The notes under the pieces are model-generated. The model saw only the letters and a program-made list of their open reading frames with translations. It had not been told where the DNA came from and did not search any database. Positions 1-5,728 of a stretch of DNA of 7,328 bases are shown here, in pieces. Origin of the DNA: Thermoplasmata archaeon. GTDB taxonomy: Archaea; Thermoplasmatota; Thermoplasmata; Thermoplasmatales; Thermoplasmataceae. Positions within the stretch are counted from its first letter, which is position 1. Each line of letters starts with the position of its first letter. Made by a program: the position numbers and the translations under genes. Where the stretch lies: assembly GCA_021826835.1 (NCBI GenBank), contig JAKAYH010000107.1:1-7328 (forward strand), read 5' to 3'.

Positions 1-2
1 AG

Positions 3-509
3 TATGGCGTTTACCCCAGGAACTTTTTTCATAAGGGGAACTGCATCTCCTGGCAACGGGGAATCTGTAACAATTCTTGCTCTTGGGGAATCTGAAATTA
101 TTGGGTCATCCACCATTACCTGTCTTATTCCTATGTTGTAATCAGCAATTATCTTTACTATACCTGAAATGATACCAGGTCTAGAAGGATCCTCTGGGAT
201 TACTTCAATTACTCCTAGGCGAAGTATCTTTGACGATAACTGTCCCATATCGGCTATTGGTCTCATCTCCTTGAAAAAGTTCAGCAGCTCCTTATCAGCA
301 AATATCTTGTTTACCACGCTCTGCACGACTCTTCTGTCAACTCCAATGGCCAGAGCAATTGCATTTGGCCTTACTTCAATGTTTGCGCAAAAAACTGAAG
401 GCTCTTCGGGAAACTTTTCGTTAACAGAAAGCCCATATGTCACGAAATATCTGACTACCTTCATCTGTGAAGGATTCTTTCCAAATTTGGTTGTAATTTG
501 ATCCCACAT
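3..509 (-). CDS. HTH plus ACT-domain predicted regulator of amino acid metabolism (COG2150-like), C terminus cut by window edge
   Basis: Reading from an ATG at 509 down to the window edge gives 169 uninterrupted codons and no stop, so the gene is partial at its 3' end. Residues about 10-70 look like a winged-helix or HTH segment (QMKVVRYFVTYGLSV, then GVDRRVVQSVVNKIF). Residues about 97-169 look like an ACT domain: a beta strand LGVIEVIPEDP, then the RPGIISGIVKIIADYNIGIRQ helix-strand unit and a DDP turn. This order matches the archaeal family annotated as predicted regulators of amino acid metabolism with an ACT domain, usually about 170 residues, so only a few residues are probably missing. 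ACT domains normally bind amino acids allosterically; ligand and target genes are unknown here. The gene lies downstream of radA on the same strand, 131 bp away, with its own TATA-like element 26 bases upstream and a T-rich terminator between the two, so it is probably a separate transcription unit. Family assignment is by motif recall. Confidence 0.8.
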   Translation of the reverse strand, partial: MWDQITTKFGKNPSQMKVVRYFVTYGLSVNEKFPEEPSVFCANIEVRPNAIALAIGVDRRVVQSVVNKIFADKELLNFFKEMRPIADMGQLSSKILRLGVIEVIPEDPSRPGIISGIVKIIADYNIGIRQVMVDDPIISDSPRARIVTDSPLPGDAVPLMKKVPGVNAI

Positions 510-530
510 CTAGCGATATATGTATTCTGA

Positions 531-540
531 GTTAAATAAC
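531..540 (-). promoter_or_regulatory. TATA-like box of the ACT regulator gene
   Basis: On the minus strand the sequence is GTTATTTAAC, centred about 26 bases upstream of the ATG at 509. Archaeal TATA boxes lie about 25 bases before the transcription start, so the transcript would begin at or next to the start codon. No Shine-Dalgarno is visible before this ATG, which fits a leaderless mRNA. A second AT-rich site (GTTTATAAT, 576-584, minus strand) could be an alternative upstream promoter. Confidence 0.5.
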
Positions 541-599
541 TTAGTGCATTTTTTGATACCATCGGTAAAACCACATTATAAACCTTCATATTTAATATT

Positions 600-618
600 A
601 AAAAAAATAAAATAAATA
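600..618 (-). terminator. T-rich terminator after radA
   Basis: About 20-40 bases past the radA stop, the minus strand reads TATTTATTTTATTTTTTTT, ending in a run of eight T. Archaeal intrinsic termination is driven by such oligo-T tracts without needing a hairpin. The tract is followed by a 12-base AT palindrome (TTTAATATTAAA, 591-602). The rest of this 131-bp gap holds only the promoter of the ACT regulator gene. Confidence 0.5.
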
Positions 619-640
619 GATGATTTTTACTCAGAATAAA

Positions 641-1612
641 TCATATTCCATCCAGTATTCCTTCTTCTGAAAGTTGAATAACCGTTTCCCCTTCTGGAAG
701 ATAAGGCGAGTCTATTAATCTGGCTATTCTCTTGCCAGCTTTTCCCTTTCTCAGATAAATTCTGAATGTTGCTGTATGACCAACAATATTTCCCCCAATT
801 GGTGCGGTAGGATCACCAAAGAAGACGTCAGGCCTTGCTGCTACCTGATTTGTTACAGCAATGACAGCATTCTGAAGCATTCCGAACCTCAAGAGGTCAT
901 GCATATGACGGTTGAGCAGCTGCTGTCTCTCCGATAGAGATCCTCTTCCCATATATTCAGATCTGAAATGTGACGTCAGGGAATCAACAATCAGCAGGCG
1001 TATATTAAAGTCCTTTGCCATTTGAGAAGCCTTTTCTGCCAATAATATTTGATGGTGCGAGTTAAATGCTCGGGCTACATGAATTCTCTTCAAGACTTCG
1101 TCAGAATCAAGGTTTTTCGCCCTTGACATTTGAACTATTCTTTCCGGTCTAAAGGTGTTTTCTGTATCTATAATTAGAACATCGGAGTTGAATCCGCCAT
1201 CGCTTTCAGGTGTTGTGGCATTGACAGCTATCTGATGCATAATCTGTGTTTTTCCCGAACCGAATTCCCCAAAGAATTCCGTTATTGTCTGAGTTTCCAA
1301 GCCTCCGCCAAGTAGATTGTCGAGGTTTTTGCTGCCTGTGGTCAGTTTGTGGACATTCTTCCTGCGGTTCAATATCTCTTCACCGGTTTCGTAGTTTCCA
1401 ACATCGGCCAACTTTCTGGCGGCTGCTATAATCTTGATTATTGCCCCTTCTCCTATTCCAGTAATTTCAGAGAGATCCTTTGGAGCAGCCACAGCAATTG
1501 CCATTACATCATCGTACCCACTGTCTCTCAGCTTTTCAGCTGTTGCTTCCCCTACGCCAGGTATATCTTCAATTGACATTTTGTCTGTTTCTGCTTTCTT
1601 TGATTCAACCAT
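641..1612 (-). CDS. radA: DNA repair and recombination protein RadA
   Basis: RadA is the archaeal RecA/Rad51-family recombinase. It forms ATP-dependent filaments on single-stranded DNA and catalyses homologous pairing and strand exchange. The 323-residue product has the full family layout. The N-terminal domain has two helix-hairpin-helix elements ([12 protein letters not shown] about 17-28, [12 protein letters not shown] about 50-61). A linker follows at about 66-80. The ATPase core has Walker A GEFGSGKT (115-122), the family motif [17 protein letters not shown] (92-108), Walker B LLIVD (206-210) and the L1/L2 DNA-binding loop region (about 217-280, with [16 protein letters not shown]). Length is normal for archaeal RadA. 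In the linker, the polymerisation motif usually written FxxA or FxxG reads YETG (74-77). The ATG at 1612 is preceded by a strong Shine-Dalgarno and overlaps the gap stop codon by one base, so radA is probably co-transcribed with and translationally coupled to gap. The stop is TGA at 641. Confidence 0.98.
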   Translation of the reverse strand: MVESKKAETDKMSIEDIPGVGEATAEKLRDSGYDDVMAIAVAAPKDLSEITGIGEGAIIKIIAAARKLADVGNYETGEEILNRRKNVHKLTTGSKNLDNLLGGGLETQTITEFFGEFGSGKTQIMHQIAVNATTPESDGGFNSDVLIIDTENTFRPERIVQMSRAKNLDSDEVLKRIHVARAFNSHHQILLAEKASQMAKDFNIRLLIVDSLTSHFRSEYMGRGSLSERQQLLNRHMHDLLRFGMLQNAVIAVTNQVAARPDVFFGDPTAPIGGNIVGHTATFRIYLRKGKAGKRIARLIDSPYLPEGETVIQLSEEGILDGI

Positions 1613-2628
1613 TACAAATCCCTCCTGAATATTCCCATGGTATTATCTGTATCGGTAATGGACTTTTCCCTATCGGAGTAACCCATTATTGCCCTGATTG
1701 CATCGACATTTTCAGGAACCACGTCGCTCTCCTGATGCACGGCCTGAATATATCTGACCGTATTCCCTGATGTAAACAAACTCTCCTTCCAAACTGCTAT
1801 CTCGAAGAGATCTCCTCTCTTTCTTCCAAATTCTCTAGCCAGATCCATTATTTGTGATGTGGACGATAAGCCGCTTTTCCCAGAGAGAGGTATGATCCTA
1901 TTGAATTTGCTCCACTCTTCAATTAATTTGTCTTTTGAAACCTCTGAATCTGTTTTCAGTGAGATCGAATGAACATGCATCAATGTTGTTGGAACCTTGA
2001 TGGCAACAGTTCCAACATCCTTGACATCAAGAACAGTTTTGAGATCTGGCCCATGATGTGAGGGAAACTTAAGGCTTGGCTCTACGGCGTTAATTGGGCC
2101 TTTCTTACTGTCATTGGGATCGGTAGCTCTTCTGATGAGCGTTGCATCAACGGAATTGACCCCGAATTTCTTCATTATTGGATATATTGTACGTGCAAGT
2201 CCTGTGGTGTTGCATGATACAACCCTTAGAAATTGTTTTCCCACACTCTTATCGTAGCTGGAATAAGCATTGAAGCTTTGTTCGGCTATTTTAGCCTCTT
2301 CTCCACCCTGAAAAATTGCCTTTATATTACTCTTCTTATACAACTCCTTATTTTTTTCTCCCATTCCCTCAGGCGTACAGTCAACCATGACATCCACGGA
2401 TTGCACAAGATCATTCAGTGTTCCTTTTGCTTTTATTCCAGAACTTTCAAAAGTGTGGAGAGTTTCATTATCACTTGCATAAACATTAAACATCCTGGCA
2501 GCCTCCACGGCAACATAATCCGGTTTTGTTTTCACAATTCCAATAACCGACATATCCTTCTGGAGCCTTACCGCATCTGCAACTCTTCTTCCAATGGTTC
2601 CATAGCCGTTTATCCCAACTTTGATCAT
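1612..2628 (-). CDS. gap: Archaeal type II glyceraldehyde-3-phosphate dehydrogenase (phosphorylating)
   Basis: This cytosolic enzyme interconverts glyceraldehyde 3-phosphate plus phosphate and 1,3-bisphosphoglycerate using NAD(P). In archaea it is thought to serve mainly gluconeogenesis. The 338 residues match the archaeal class in length and motifs. The N-terminal Rossmann segment is [15 protein letters not shown], with glycines at 5, 8, 10 and 13. VKTKPDYVA (32-40) is at the cofactor-selecting loop. The catalytic cysteine is Cys139 in SCNTTGL (138-144). [16 protein letters not shown] (166-181) and HHGPD (191-195) are archaeal signatures, and the catalytic histidine is in LMHVHS (His218 or His220). 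The C-terminal part (about 279-320) is also family-like. The ATG at 2628 places the Rossmann strand at the extreme N terminus as expected. A TATA box centred 26 bases upstream suggests a leaderless transcript. The TAA stop overlaps the radA ATG (TAATG), so gap is the first gene of a gap-radA operon. Confidence 0.97.
   Translation of the reverse strand: MIKVGINGYGTIGRRVADAVRLQKDMSVIGIVKTKPDYVAVEAARMFNVYASDNETLHTFESSGIKAKGTLNDLVQSVDVMVDCTPEGMGEKNKELYKKSNIKAIFQGGEEAKIAEQSFNAYSSYDKSVGKQFLRVVSCNTTGLARTIYPIMKKFGVNSVDATLIRRATDPNDSKKGPINAVEPSLKFPSHHGPDLKTVLDVKDVGTVAIKVPTTLMHVHSISLKTDSEVSKDKLIEEWSKFNRIIPLSGKSGLSSTSQIMDLAREFGRKRGDLFEIAVWKESLFTSGNTVRYIQAVHQESDVVPENVDAIRAIMGYSDREKSITDTDNTMGIFRRDL
1620..1626 (-). 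promoter_or_regulatory. Shine-Dalgarno site of radA
   Basis: The minus strand reads AGGAGGG followed by 7 bases and the radA ATG. This is a near-perfect anti-Shine-Dalgarno match lying inside the last codons of gap. It is the strongest ribosome binding site in the window and fixes the RadA start. It contrasts with the mostly promoter-proximal, apparently leaderless genes around it. Confidence 0.85.
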
Positions 2629-2649
2629 TGGTTACCGATTTTTAGCCTT

Positions 2650-2658
2650 TTTATAAAG
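2650..2658 (-). promoter_or_regulatory. TATA box of the gap-radA operon
   Basis: The minus strand reads CTTTATAAA, close to the archaeal TATA consensus, centred 26 bases upstream of the gap ATG. The expected transcription start therefore coincides with the start codon. There is no Shine-Dalgarno in the short sequence between box and ATG. The core TTTATAAA is palindromic, but on the plus strand no gene follows it. Confidence 0.65.
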
Positions 2659-2721
2659 TTATGCTGGAAATATTTTTACGAAAAATCCAACGCTTACAGA
2701 TTTGTGGGTGCTGCTTATGGC

Positions 2722-3561
2722 TCACATTTCAAAGAGATCCTTTCCATAGATTCTAGAAGGAAGACTCAGAAAAACATCTGACATTATTTTTTCATAATTC
2801 GCATATTCTCCCCTTATCATCAGTGCTCTTCTTGGGACGGAATCCGGAGCAATTACCTTACCAGGTTTTGATGGATCATCGACATAATCTGTCTCCAGAA
2901 GGAAACTTTTCCCAGTTTCAATTGAACCGCGAAGATTTGGCCTTGTCGCAAGAATAGACATACTCAAATCTGATTCAGATGAAAGGTTTGAAACAGTTGC
3001 ATGATGTTTGATTATCATATGAGGAGTAATACCAGCGCGAATTCCCATAGAGTGCAATTCAGAGAGAGCGTTAACATCCAGATCTTCAGTGTGAAGTATT
3101 GCTGGGATTTTGTTATCTGCTGCCAATTGCAAACCTCTGAAGAGTATTTGATTTGATTCCTCCTTTACGAGAGTGTCAACATCGAAATGGGGCCTCCCGA
3201 TCTCACCAATTGCGCATATTATATTGTCCCTTGCATACTTCTCAAGAATTGTAATTCCATCAATCATTTTTTTTACAGGGTCAATTGAGGAATTCTTGAA
3301 GTAAAAATAGTCCAGAGGATAAGGGCCAAGAGTTACCATTACCTTAATATGAGAATTTTCTCTTACGAAAGCGGCCATTCTTAATGTTCGATCGTATATT
3401 TGCTCATAGTACTGAGACGGTGGAATTGTATAATCTGGAAGATTTACCAGATTGATGATATCTCCACCGGCTTTTTTGAAAACTTTTACTGCATCCAGAT
3501 ATAAACCGTCTAGTCTTAAATGAAAATGATTATCAAGAATGCGAAAATTTTCAATTGTCAA
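2722..3561 (-). CDS. TatD-family metal-dependent hydrolase (COG1099-like)
   Basis: The 279-residue product belongs to the amidohydrolase-fold TatD group. Some members are metal-dependent DNases; the substrate of this archaeal subgroup is not established. Candidate metal ligands appear in the TIM-barrel order: His12 and His14 in DNHFHL, Glu120 in IGEIGRPH, His157 in ILHTED, a histidine in the 181-187 segment (TPHMIIKHH) and Asp225 in LLETDY. RGSIETGKSFLLETD (211-225) and VPRRAL (242-247) are also family-like. The start is a TTG at 3561. An in-frame stop lies two codons upstream, and the next ATG is at codon 62, beyond the HxH motif, so TTG is the only sensible start. A TATA box 24-25 bases upstream implies a leaderless transcript starting on this TTG. 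It follows nreA by 41 bp but has this promoter of its own. The stop is TGA at 2722. Confidence 0.87.
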   Translation of the reverse strand: MTIENFRILDNHFHLRLDGLYLDAVKVFKKAGGDIINLVNLPDYTIPPSQYYEQIYDRTLRMAAFVRENSHIKVMVTLGPYPLDYFYFKNSSIDPVKKMIDGITILEKYARDNIICAIGEIGRPHFDVDTLVKEESNQILFRGLQLAADNKIPAILHTEDLDVNALSELHSMGIRAGITPHMIIKHHATVSNLSSESDLSMSILATRPNLRGSIETGKSFLLETDYVDDPSKPGKVIAPDSVPRRALMIRGEYANYEKIMSDVFLSLPSRIYGKDLFEM

Positions 3562-3579
3562 TACTTAAAACACCTTATG

Positions 3580-3589
3580 ATTATATAAC
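3580..3589 (-). promoter_or_regulatory. TATA box of the TatD-family gene
   Basis: The minus strand reads GTTATATAAT in the 41-bp gap between nreA and this gene. It is centred about 24 bases upstream of the TTG at 3561, at the distance expected for transcription starting on or beside that codon. It supports both the TTG start and independent expression from nreA. Confidence 0.6.
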
Positions 3590-3602
3590 ATGTCGCAACA
3601 CT

Positions 3603-4790
3603 TTAAAATTGCCATAGGTATTTCTGTGTAAGTGTGAGTTTCCATAACTTTGACAGGCTCACCCAATTTTCAATTATAAATTTGTTCTCTCTGCACAATA
3701 GGTCTCTATCTGTATATTTGCTTCCTCTCCCTTCAAGAATGTTCCGAACAGTTTCCCTTATGACCCACACCCCCATTGGTGAATGGTATTCTCCACCTAT
3801 TCTCCTTAAAACTACTATTGATGCTTGTCTCTTAATCTTATGGAGATATTCTGTTGCAGAAAGTCTGGCGGCATAATATGCCCCTCCAATTTGATCTGCA
3901 TATTCTTTTCTTCCATTGATCCATTCCCATTCATGAGCAACATCTCCCTCACCCCATACTGATCCGCTCCCCCATTTCTCAAACATTTCAAATGAGTATG
4001 GTCCAGGAATAAGGATTACCTGGAACCGGTTTCCCAAATATTCTCCAGAAAACATGATAATTTCACTTAGCTGAGGAAAATTACCTATCTGATCTTTCAG
4101 GTGTTCGTTTACTGTTTCATCAACAGCAGTTATGGACCATCTAGTTGGCACTAGTTTTCTATTCTTTTTAACACCCAGGATACCAGCGGAAAGGATTCCC
4201 TGAATATAGGAAATTTCATATCCTGATTCATAAAGCTTGACCATGGCTTGTCTGCTCTTAAGATGTATATCTTCCCTAAAATAGTCAACTTTTGCGGGGA
4301 TTTTAGGATTCTCTATAATTTTAAGGGAAGATACAACTGCCATTGGACCTACTGGTGTTTCAAAAGATTCCCTTCCAGTATCCTTCTTTATAAACTTCTC
4401 ATTCCTAAAGTTCATCTCCACATTATTAGTGGCCATGGCTGCCTCCTGAAGTTCAAAAACAAATGGGGAATTTAGAACATTGACTTTCACGGTCTTCGAG
4501 GTTCTATATCTGTTAGCATTTAATTTCAGTAATTCGTCCATGGATTTTCCATACAATTTTTCAGAAAAAAATGGTTTGTTCGTATCTACAACGGCCATTG
4601 GGCCTGCATAAACGCCGGGATAGTTATATTCCCCAATAAAAACTCCCGGAGGAGTCTGGGTATCTACTTCACCTGTACTCAATTGAAAATTTCCAATATA
4701 ATCTCCTATGTTTTTCAGGATAGGGCAATATCCAAGTCCGCAAAGGTTCTTTTTTGCCTTGCATTTGCTGCAGTATGGAAACAATATCAT
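3603..4790 (-). CDS. nreA: Nre-family archaeal DNA repair protein with N-terminal zinc finger and C-terminal PIP-like motif
   Basis: Nre proteins are archaeal and were linked to DNA damage repair in haloarchaea, where NreA acts with PCNA; the biochemical activity is not settled. This 395-residue protein has the family hallmarks. A four-cysteine zinc-finger-like element lies at Cys7, Cys10, Cys17 and Cys22. PPGVFIGEYNYPGVYAGPM follows at 47-65. The central RKLVPTRWSITAVDE is at 211-225, then YLGNRFQVILIPGPYSFE (251-268) and GGAYYAARLSATEYL (302-316), and RRIGGEYHSPMGVWVIRE (329-346) is near the end. The last seven residues are QKYLWQF, which fits Q-x-x-L-x-x-aromatic, the core of a PCNA-interacting peptide, at the usual C-terminal place. 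GPMAVV occurs twice (63-68 and 148-153). The ATG at 4790 puts the zinc finger at residue 7. An upstream ATG at 4795 is out of frame and closes after two codons. The gene is divergent from psmA. The 41-bp gap to the TatD gene would allow read-through. Confidence 0.93.
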   Translation of the reverse strand: MILFPYCSKCKAKKNLCGLGYCPILKNIGDYIGNFQLSTGEVDTQTPPGVFIGEYNYPGVYAGPMAVVDTNKPFFSEKLYGKSMDELLKLNANRYRTSKTVKVNVLNSPFVFELQEAAMATNNVEMNFRNEKFIKKDTGRESFETPVGPMAVVSSLKIIENPKIPAKVDYFREDIHLKSRQAMVKLYESGYEISYIQGILSAGILGVKKNRKLVPTRWSITAVDETVNEHLKDQIGNFPQLSEIIMFSGEYLGNRFQVILIPGPYSFEMFEKWGSGSVWGEGDVAHEWEWINGRKEYADQIGGAYYAARLSATEYLHKIKRQASIVVLRRIGGEYHSPMGVWVIRETVRNILEGRGSKYTDRDLLCRENKFIIENWVSLSKLWKLTLTQKYLWQF

Positions 4791-4808
4791 GTCATGAGAT
4801 GGTTGACT

Positions 4809-4820
4809 ATTAACATTATG
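4809..4820 (-). promoter_or_regulatory. Possible weak TATA element of nreA
   Basis: The minus strand reads CATAATGTTAAT about 24-26 bases upstream of the nreA ATG. It is AT-rich and at the right distance, but a poor TATA match. A better AT-rich stretch lies further out (about 4829-4843, minus strand AATTATTAATTG), which would give a short leader. No clear Shine-Dalgarno precedes the ATG, so the actual promoter cannot be decided by eye. Confidence 0.25.
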
Positions 4821-4888
4821 AGCACTCTTTCAATTAATAATTCTTTGTCAATAACCCCCTGAAATTAATTTCCACAGAGTGGCACTCG

Positions 4889-4907
4889 ATTCGTCAATAA
4901 AACGAAT
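4889..4907. repeat. Inverted repeat in the nreA-psmA divergent promoter region
   Basis: ATTCGT and ACGAAT form a perfect 6-base inverted repeat with a 7-base spacer (CAATAAA), near the middle of the 192-bp gap between nreA and psmA. Centre-to-centre distance is 13 bases, a little over one helical turn, which would suit a dimeric regulator. The octamer GTCAATAA that overlaps it also occurs at 4847-4854, 46 bases away. The arms are short and the region AT-rich, so chance is a real alternative. Confidence 0.25.
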
Positions 4908-4943
4908 TAACAATAAAATGAAGCTAAAATGTATTAGAAAAGA

Positions 4944-4956
4944 TTTATTATTTAAA
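4944..4956 (+). promoter_or_regulatory. TATA box of psmA
   Basis: TTTATTATTTAAA lies before psmA, preceded by the purine-rich AGAAAAG (4937-4943) in the position of a BRE. The best core (TTATTTAAA, 4948-4956) is centred about 31 bases before the ATG. Transcription would start near 4977, leaving only about 5-8 bases of leader. Confidence 0.55.
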
Positions 4957-4973
4957 CAGATTAAGGTTCGCAC

Positions 4974-4978
4974 GGTGA
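4974..4978 (+). promoter_or_regulatory. Possible Shine-Dalgarno of psmA
   Basis: GGTGA, 4 bases before the psmA ATG, can pair with the archaeal 16S 3' end. Spacing is short. If transcription starts at the position predicted from the TATA box (about 4977), part of the site would not be in the mRNA, so its use is uncertain. Confidence 0.35.
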
Positions 4979-4982
4979 AATT

Positions 4983-5684
4983 ATGCAGCAAGGACAAATG
5001 GCTTATGACAGGGCGATAACGGTATTCTCGCCCGATGGAAGATTATTCCAAGTGGAATATGCAAGGGAAGCAGTAAAAAGAGGCTCAACAGCACTAGGTA
5101 TAAGATTTGATGGAGGAGTTGCCCTCATATCTGAAAAGAGGGTCAGGAGCAGACTAGTGGAACAGAATTCACTTGAAAAGATACAACTGGTAGATGATCT
5201 CGTTGGATGTGTAACATCGGGACTGGTTGCAGATGCCAGAGTTCTAATAGACTTTGCAAGAATCGCATCGCAGCAGGAAAAAATCACGTATGGATCACTT
5301 GTCAATATTGAAAATCTCGTTAAGAGAGTTGCAGATCAGATGCAGCAATATACGCAATACGGTGGAGTTAGACCATATGGTGTATCCATGATTGTTGCTG
5401 GTTTTGATTCAATTGGACCAAGGCTATTCGACTGTGATCCTTCTGGAACAATCAACGAATATAAGGCAGTTTCTATTGGATCAGGAAAGGAGCAGGTTAC
5501 TGCATTCCTTGAAAAGGAATACAAAGAGAATCTGAGCGAAAAAGATGCCGCTAAGCTTGGTATCAAGGCAATCAAAGCATCCATAGAGGATGGGGCAGAA
5601 TTCAAAAACCCAGAGGTTGCAACCATTGTAAAGGGCGGTAAATTTAAAATTTATACTTCAAAAGAAGTAGAGGAACTAGTTTAA
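4983..5684 (+). CDS. psmA: 20S proteasome alpha subunit
   Basis: Seven copies form each outer ring of the archaeal 20S proteasome. The subunit gates substrate entry and docks the regulatory ATPase (PAN or a Cdc48-type ring); the catalytic beta subunit is not in this window. The 233-residue product begins [20 protein letters not shown] and, from memory, is nearly identical to Thermoplasma acidophilum PsmA through the N-terminal gate. The gate YDR is at 8-10, the signature helix is [18 protein letters not shown] (22-39), and Lys66 in EKIQL corresponds to the lysine that receives the HbYX tail of activators. [16 protein letters not shown] (78-93) and the stretch from [12 protein letters not shown] through RPYGVS (108-134) are also highly conserved; the C-terminal third is more divergent. 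It lacks the N-terminal threonine of beta subunits, as expected. The ATG is fixed by the conserved N terminus. The stop is TAA at 5682. It heads the psmA-SBDS end of the exosome/proteasome gene cluster. Confidence 0.98.
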   Translation: MQQGQMAYDRAITVFSPDGRLFQVEYAREAVKRGSTALGIRFDGGVALISEKRVRSRLVEQNSLEKIQLVDDLVGCVTSGLVADARVLIDFARIASQQEKITYGSLVNIENLVKRVADQMQQYTQYGGVRPYGVSMIVAGFDSIGPRLFDCDPSGTINEYKAVSIGSGKEQVTAFLEKEYKENLSEKDAAKLGIKAIKASIEDGAEFKNPEVATIVKGGKFKIYTSKEVEELV

Positions 5685-5696
5685 GCAACCTCTACC

Positions 5697-5714
5697 AATA
5701 ATATTTTATTTTTT
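5697..5714 (+). promoter_or_regulatory. AT-rich element: probable psmA terminator overlapping the TATA box of the next gene
   Basis: In the 44-bp gap after psmA, AATAATATTTTATT (5697-5710) is centred about 25 bases before the TTG at 5729, the correct place for a TATA box of a leaderless transcript. The same stretch contains T4 (5704-5707) and T6 (5709-5714), which would act as an archaeal T-rich terminator for psmA. Both roles are inferred from position and composition alone. Confidence 0.45.
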
Positions 5715-5728
5715 GAGGCTCGTGGAAA

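Noticed and set aside
169..501. 110-codon plus-strand open frame antisense to the ACT regulator
   Set aside because: It lies entirely over a gene with recognisable HTH and ACT motifs, and its translation resembles no known protein.
591..602. Perfect palindrome TTTAATATTAAA as a regulator site
   Set aside because: It consists only of A and T beside a T-rich terminator, where such palindromes arise easily; no second copy is seen at other promoters here.
1246..1770. Several overlapping plus-strand open frames opposite radA and the end of gap
   Set aside because: All are shadows of well-recognised minus-strand genes, with no promoter or ribosome site of their own.
2233..2781. 182-codon plus-strand open frame with hydrophobic stretches
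   Set aside because: It is antisense to gap, crosses the gap promoter and runs into the TatD gene end. Its hydrophobic character is explained by antisense reading of an AT-rich coding strand.
3634..4475. Two short plus-strand open frames opposite nreA
   Set aside because: The Nre-family motifs on the minus strand span both, and neither translation carries a recognisable motif.
5003..5626. Two minus-strand open frames of about 100 codons opposite psmA
   Set aside because: psmA is near-certain across its full length; serine-rich antisense frames are a normal by-product of its codon use.
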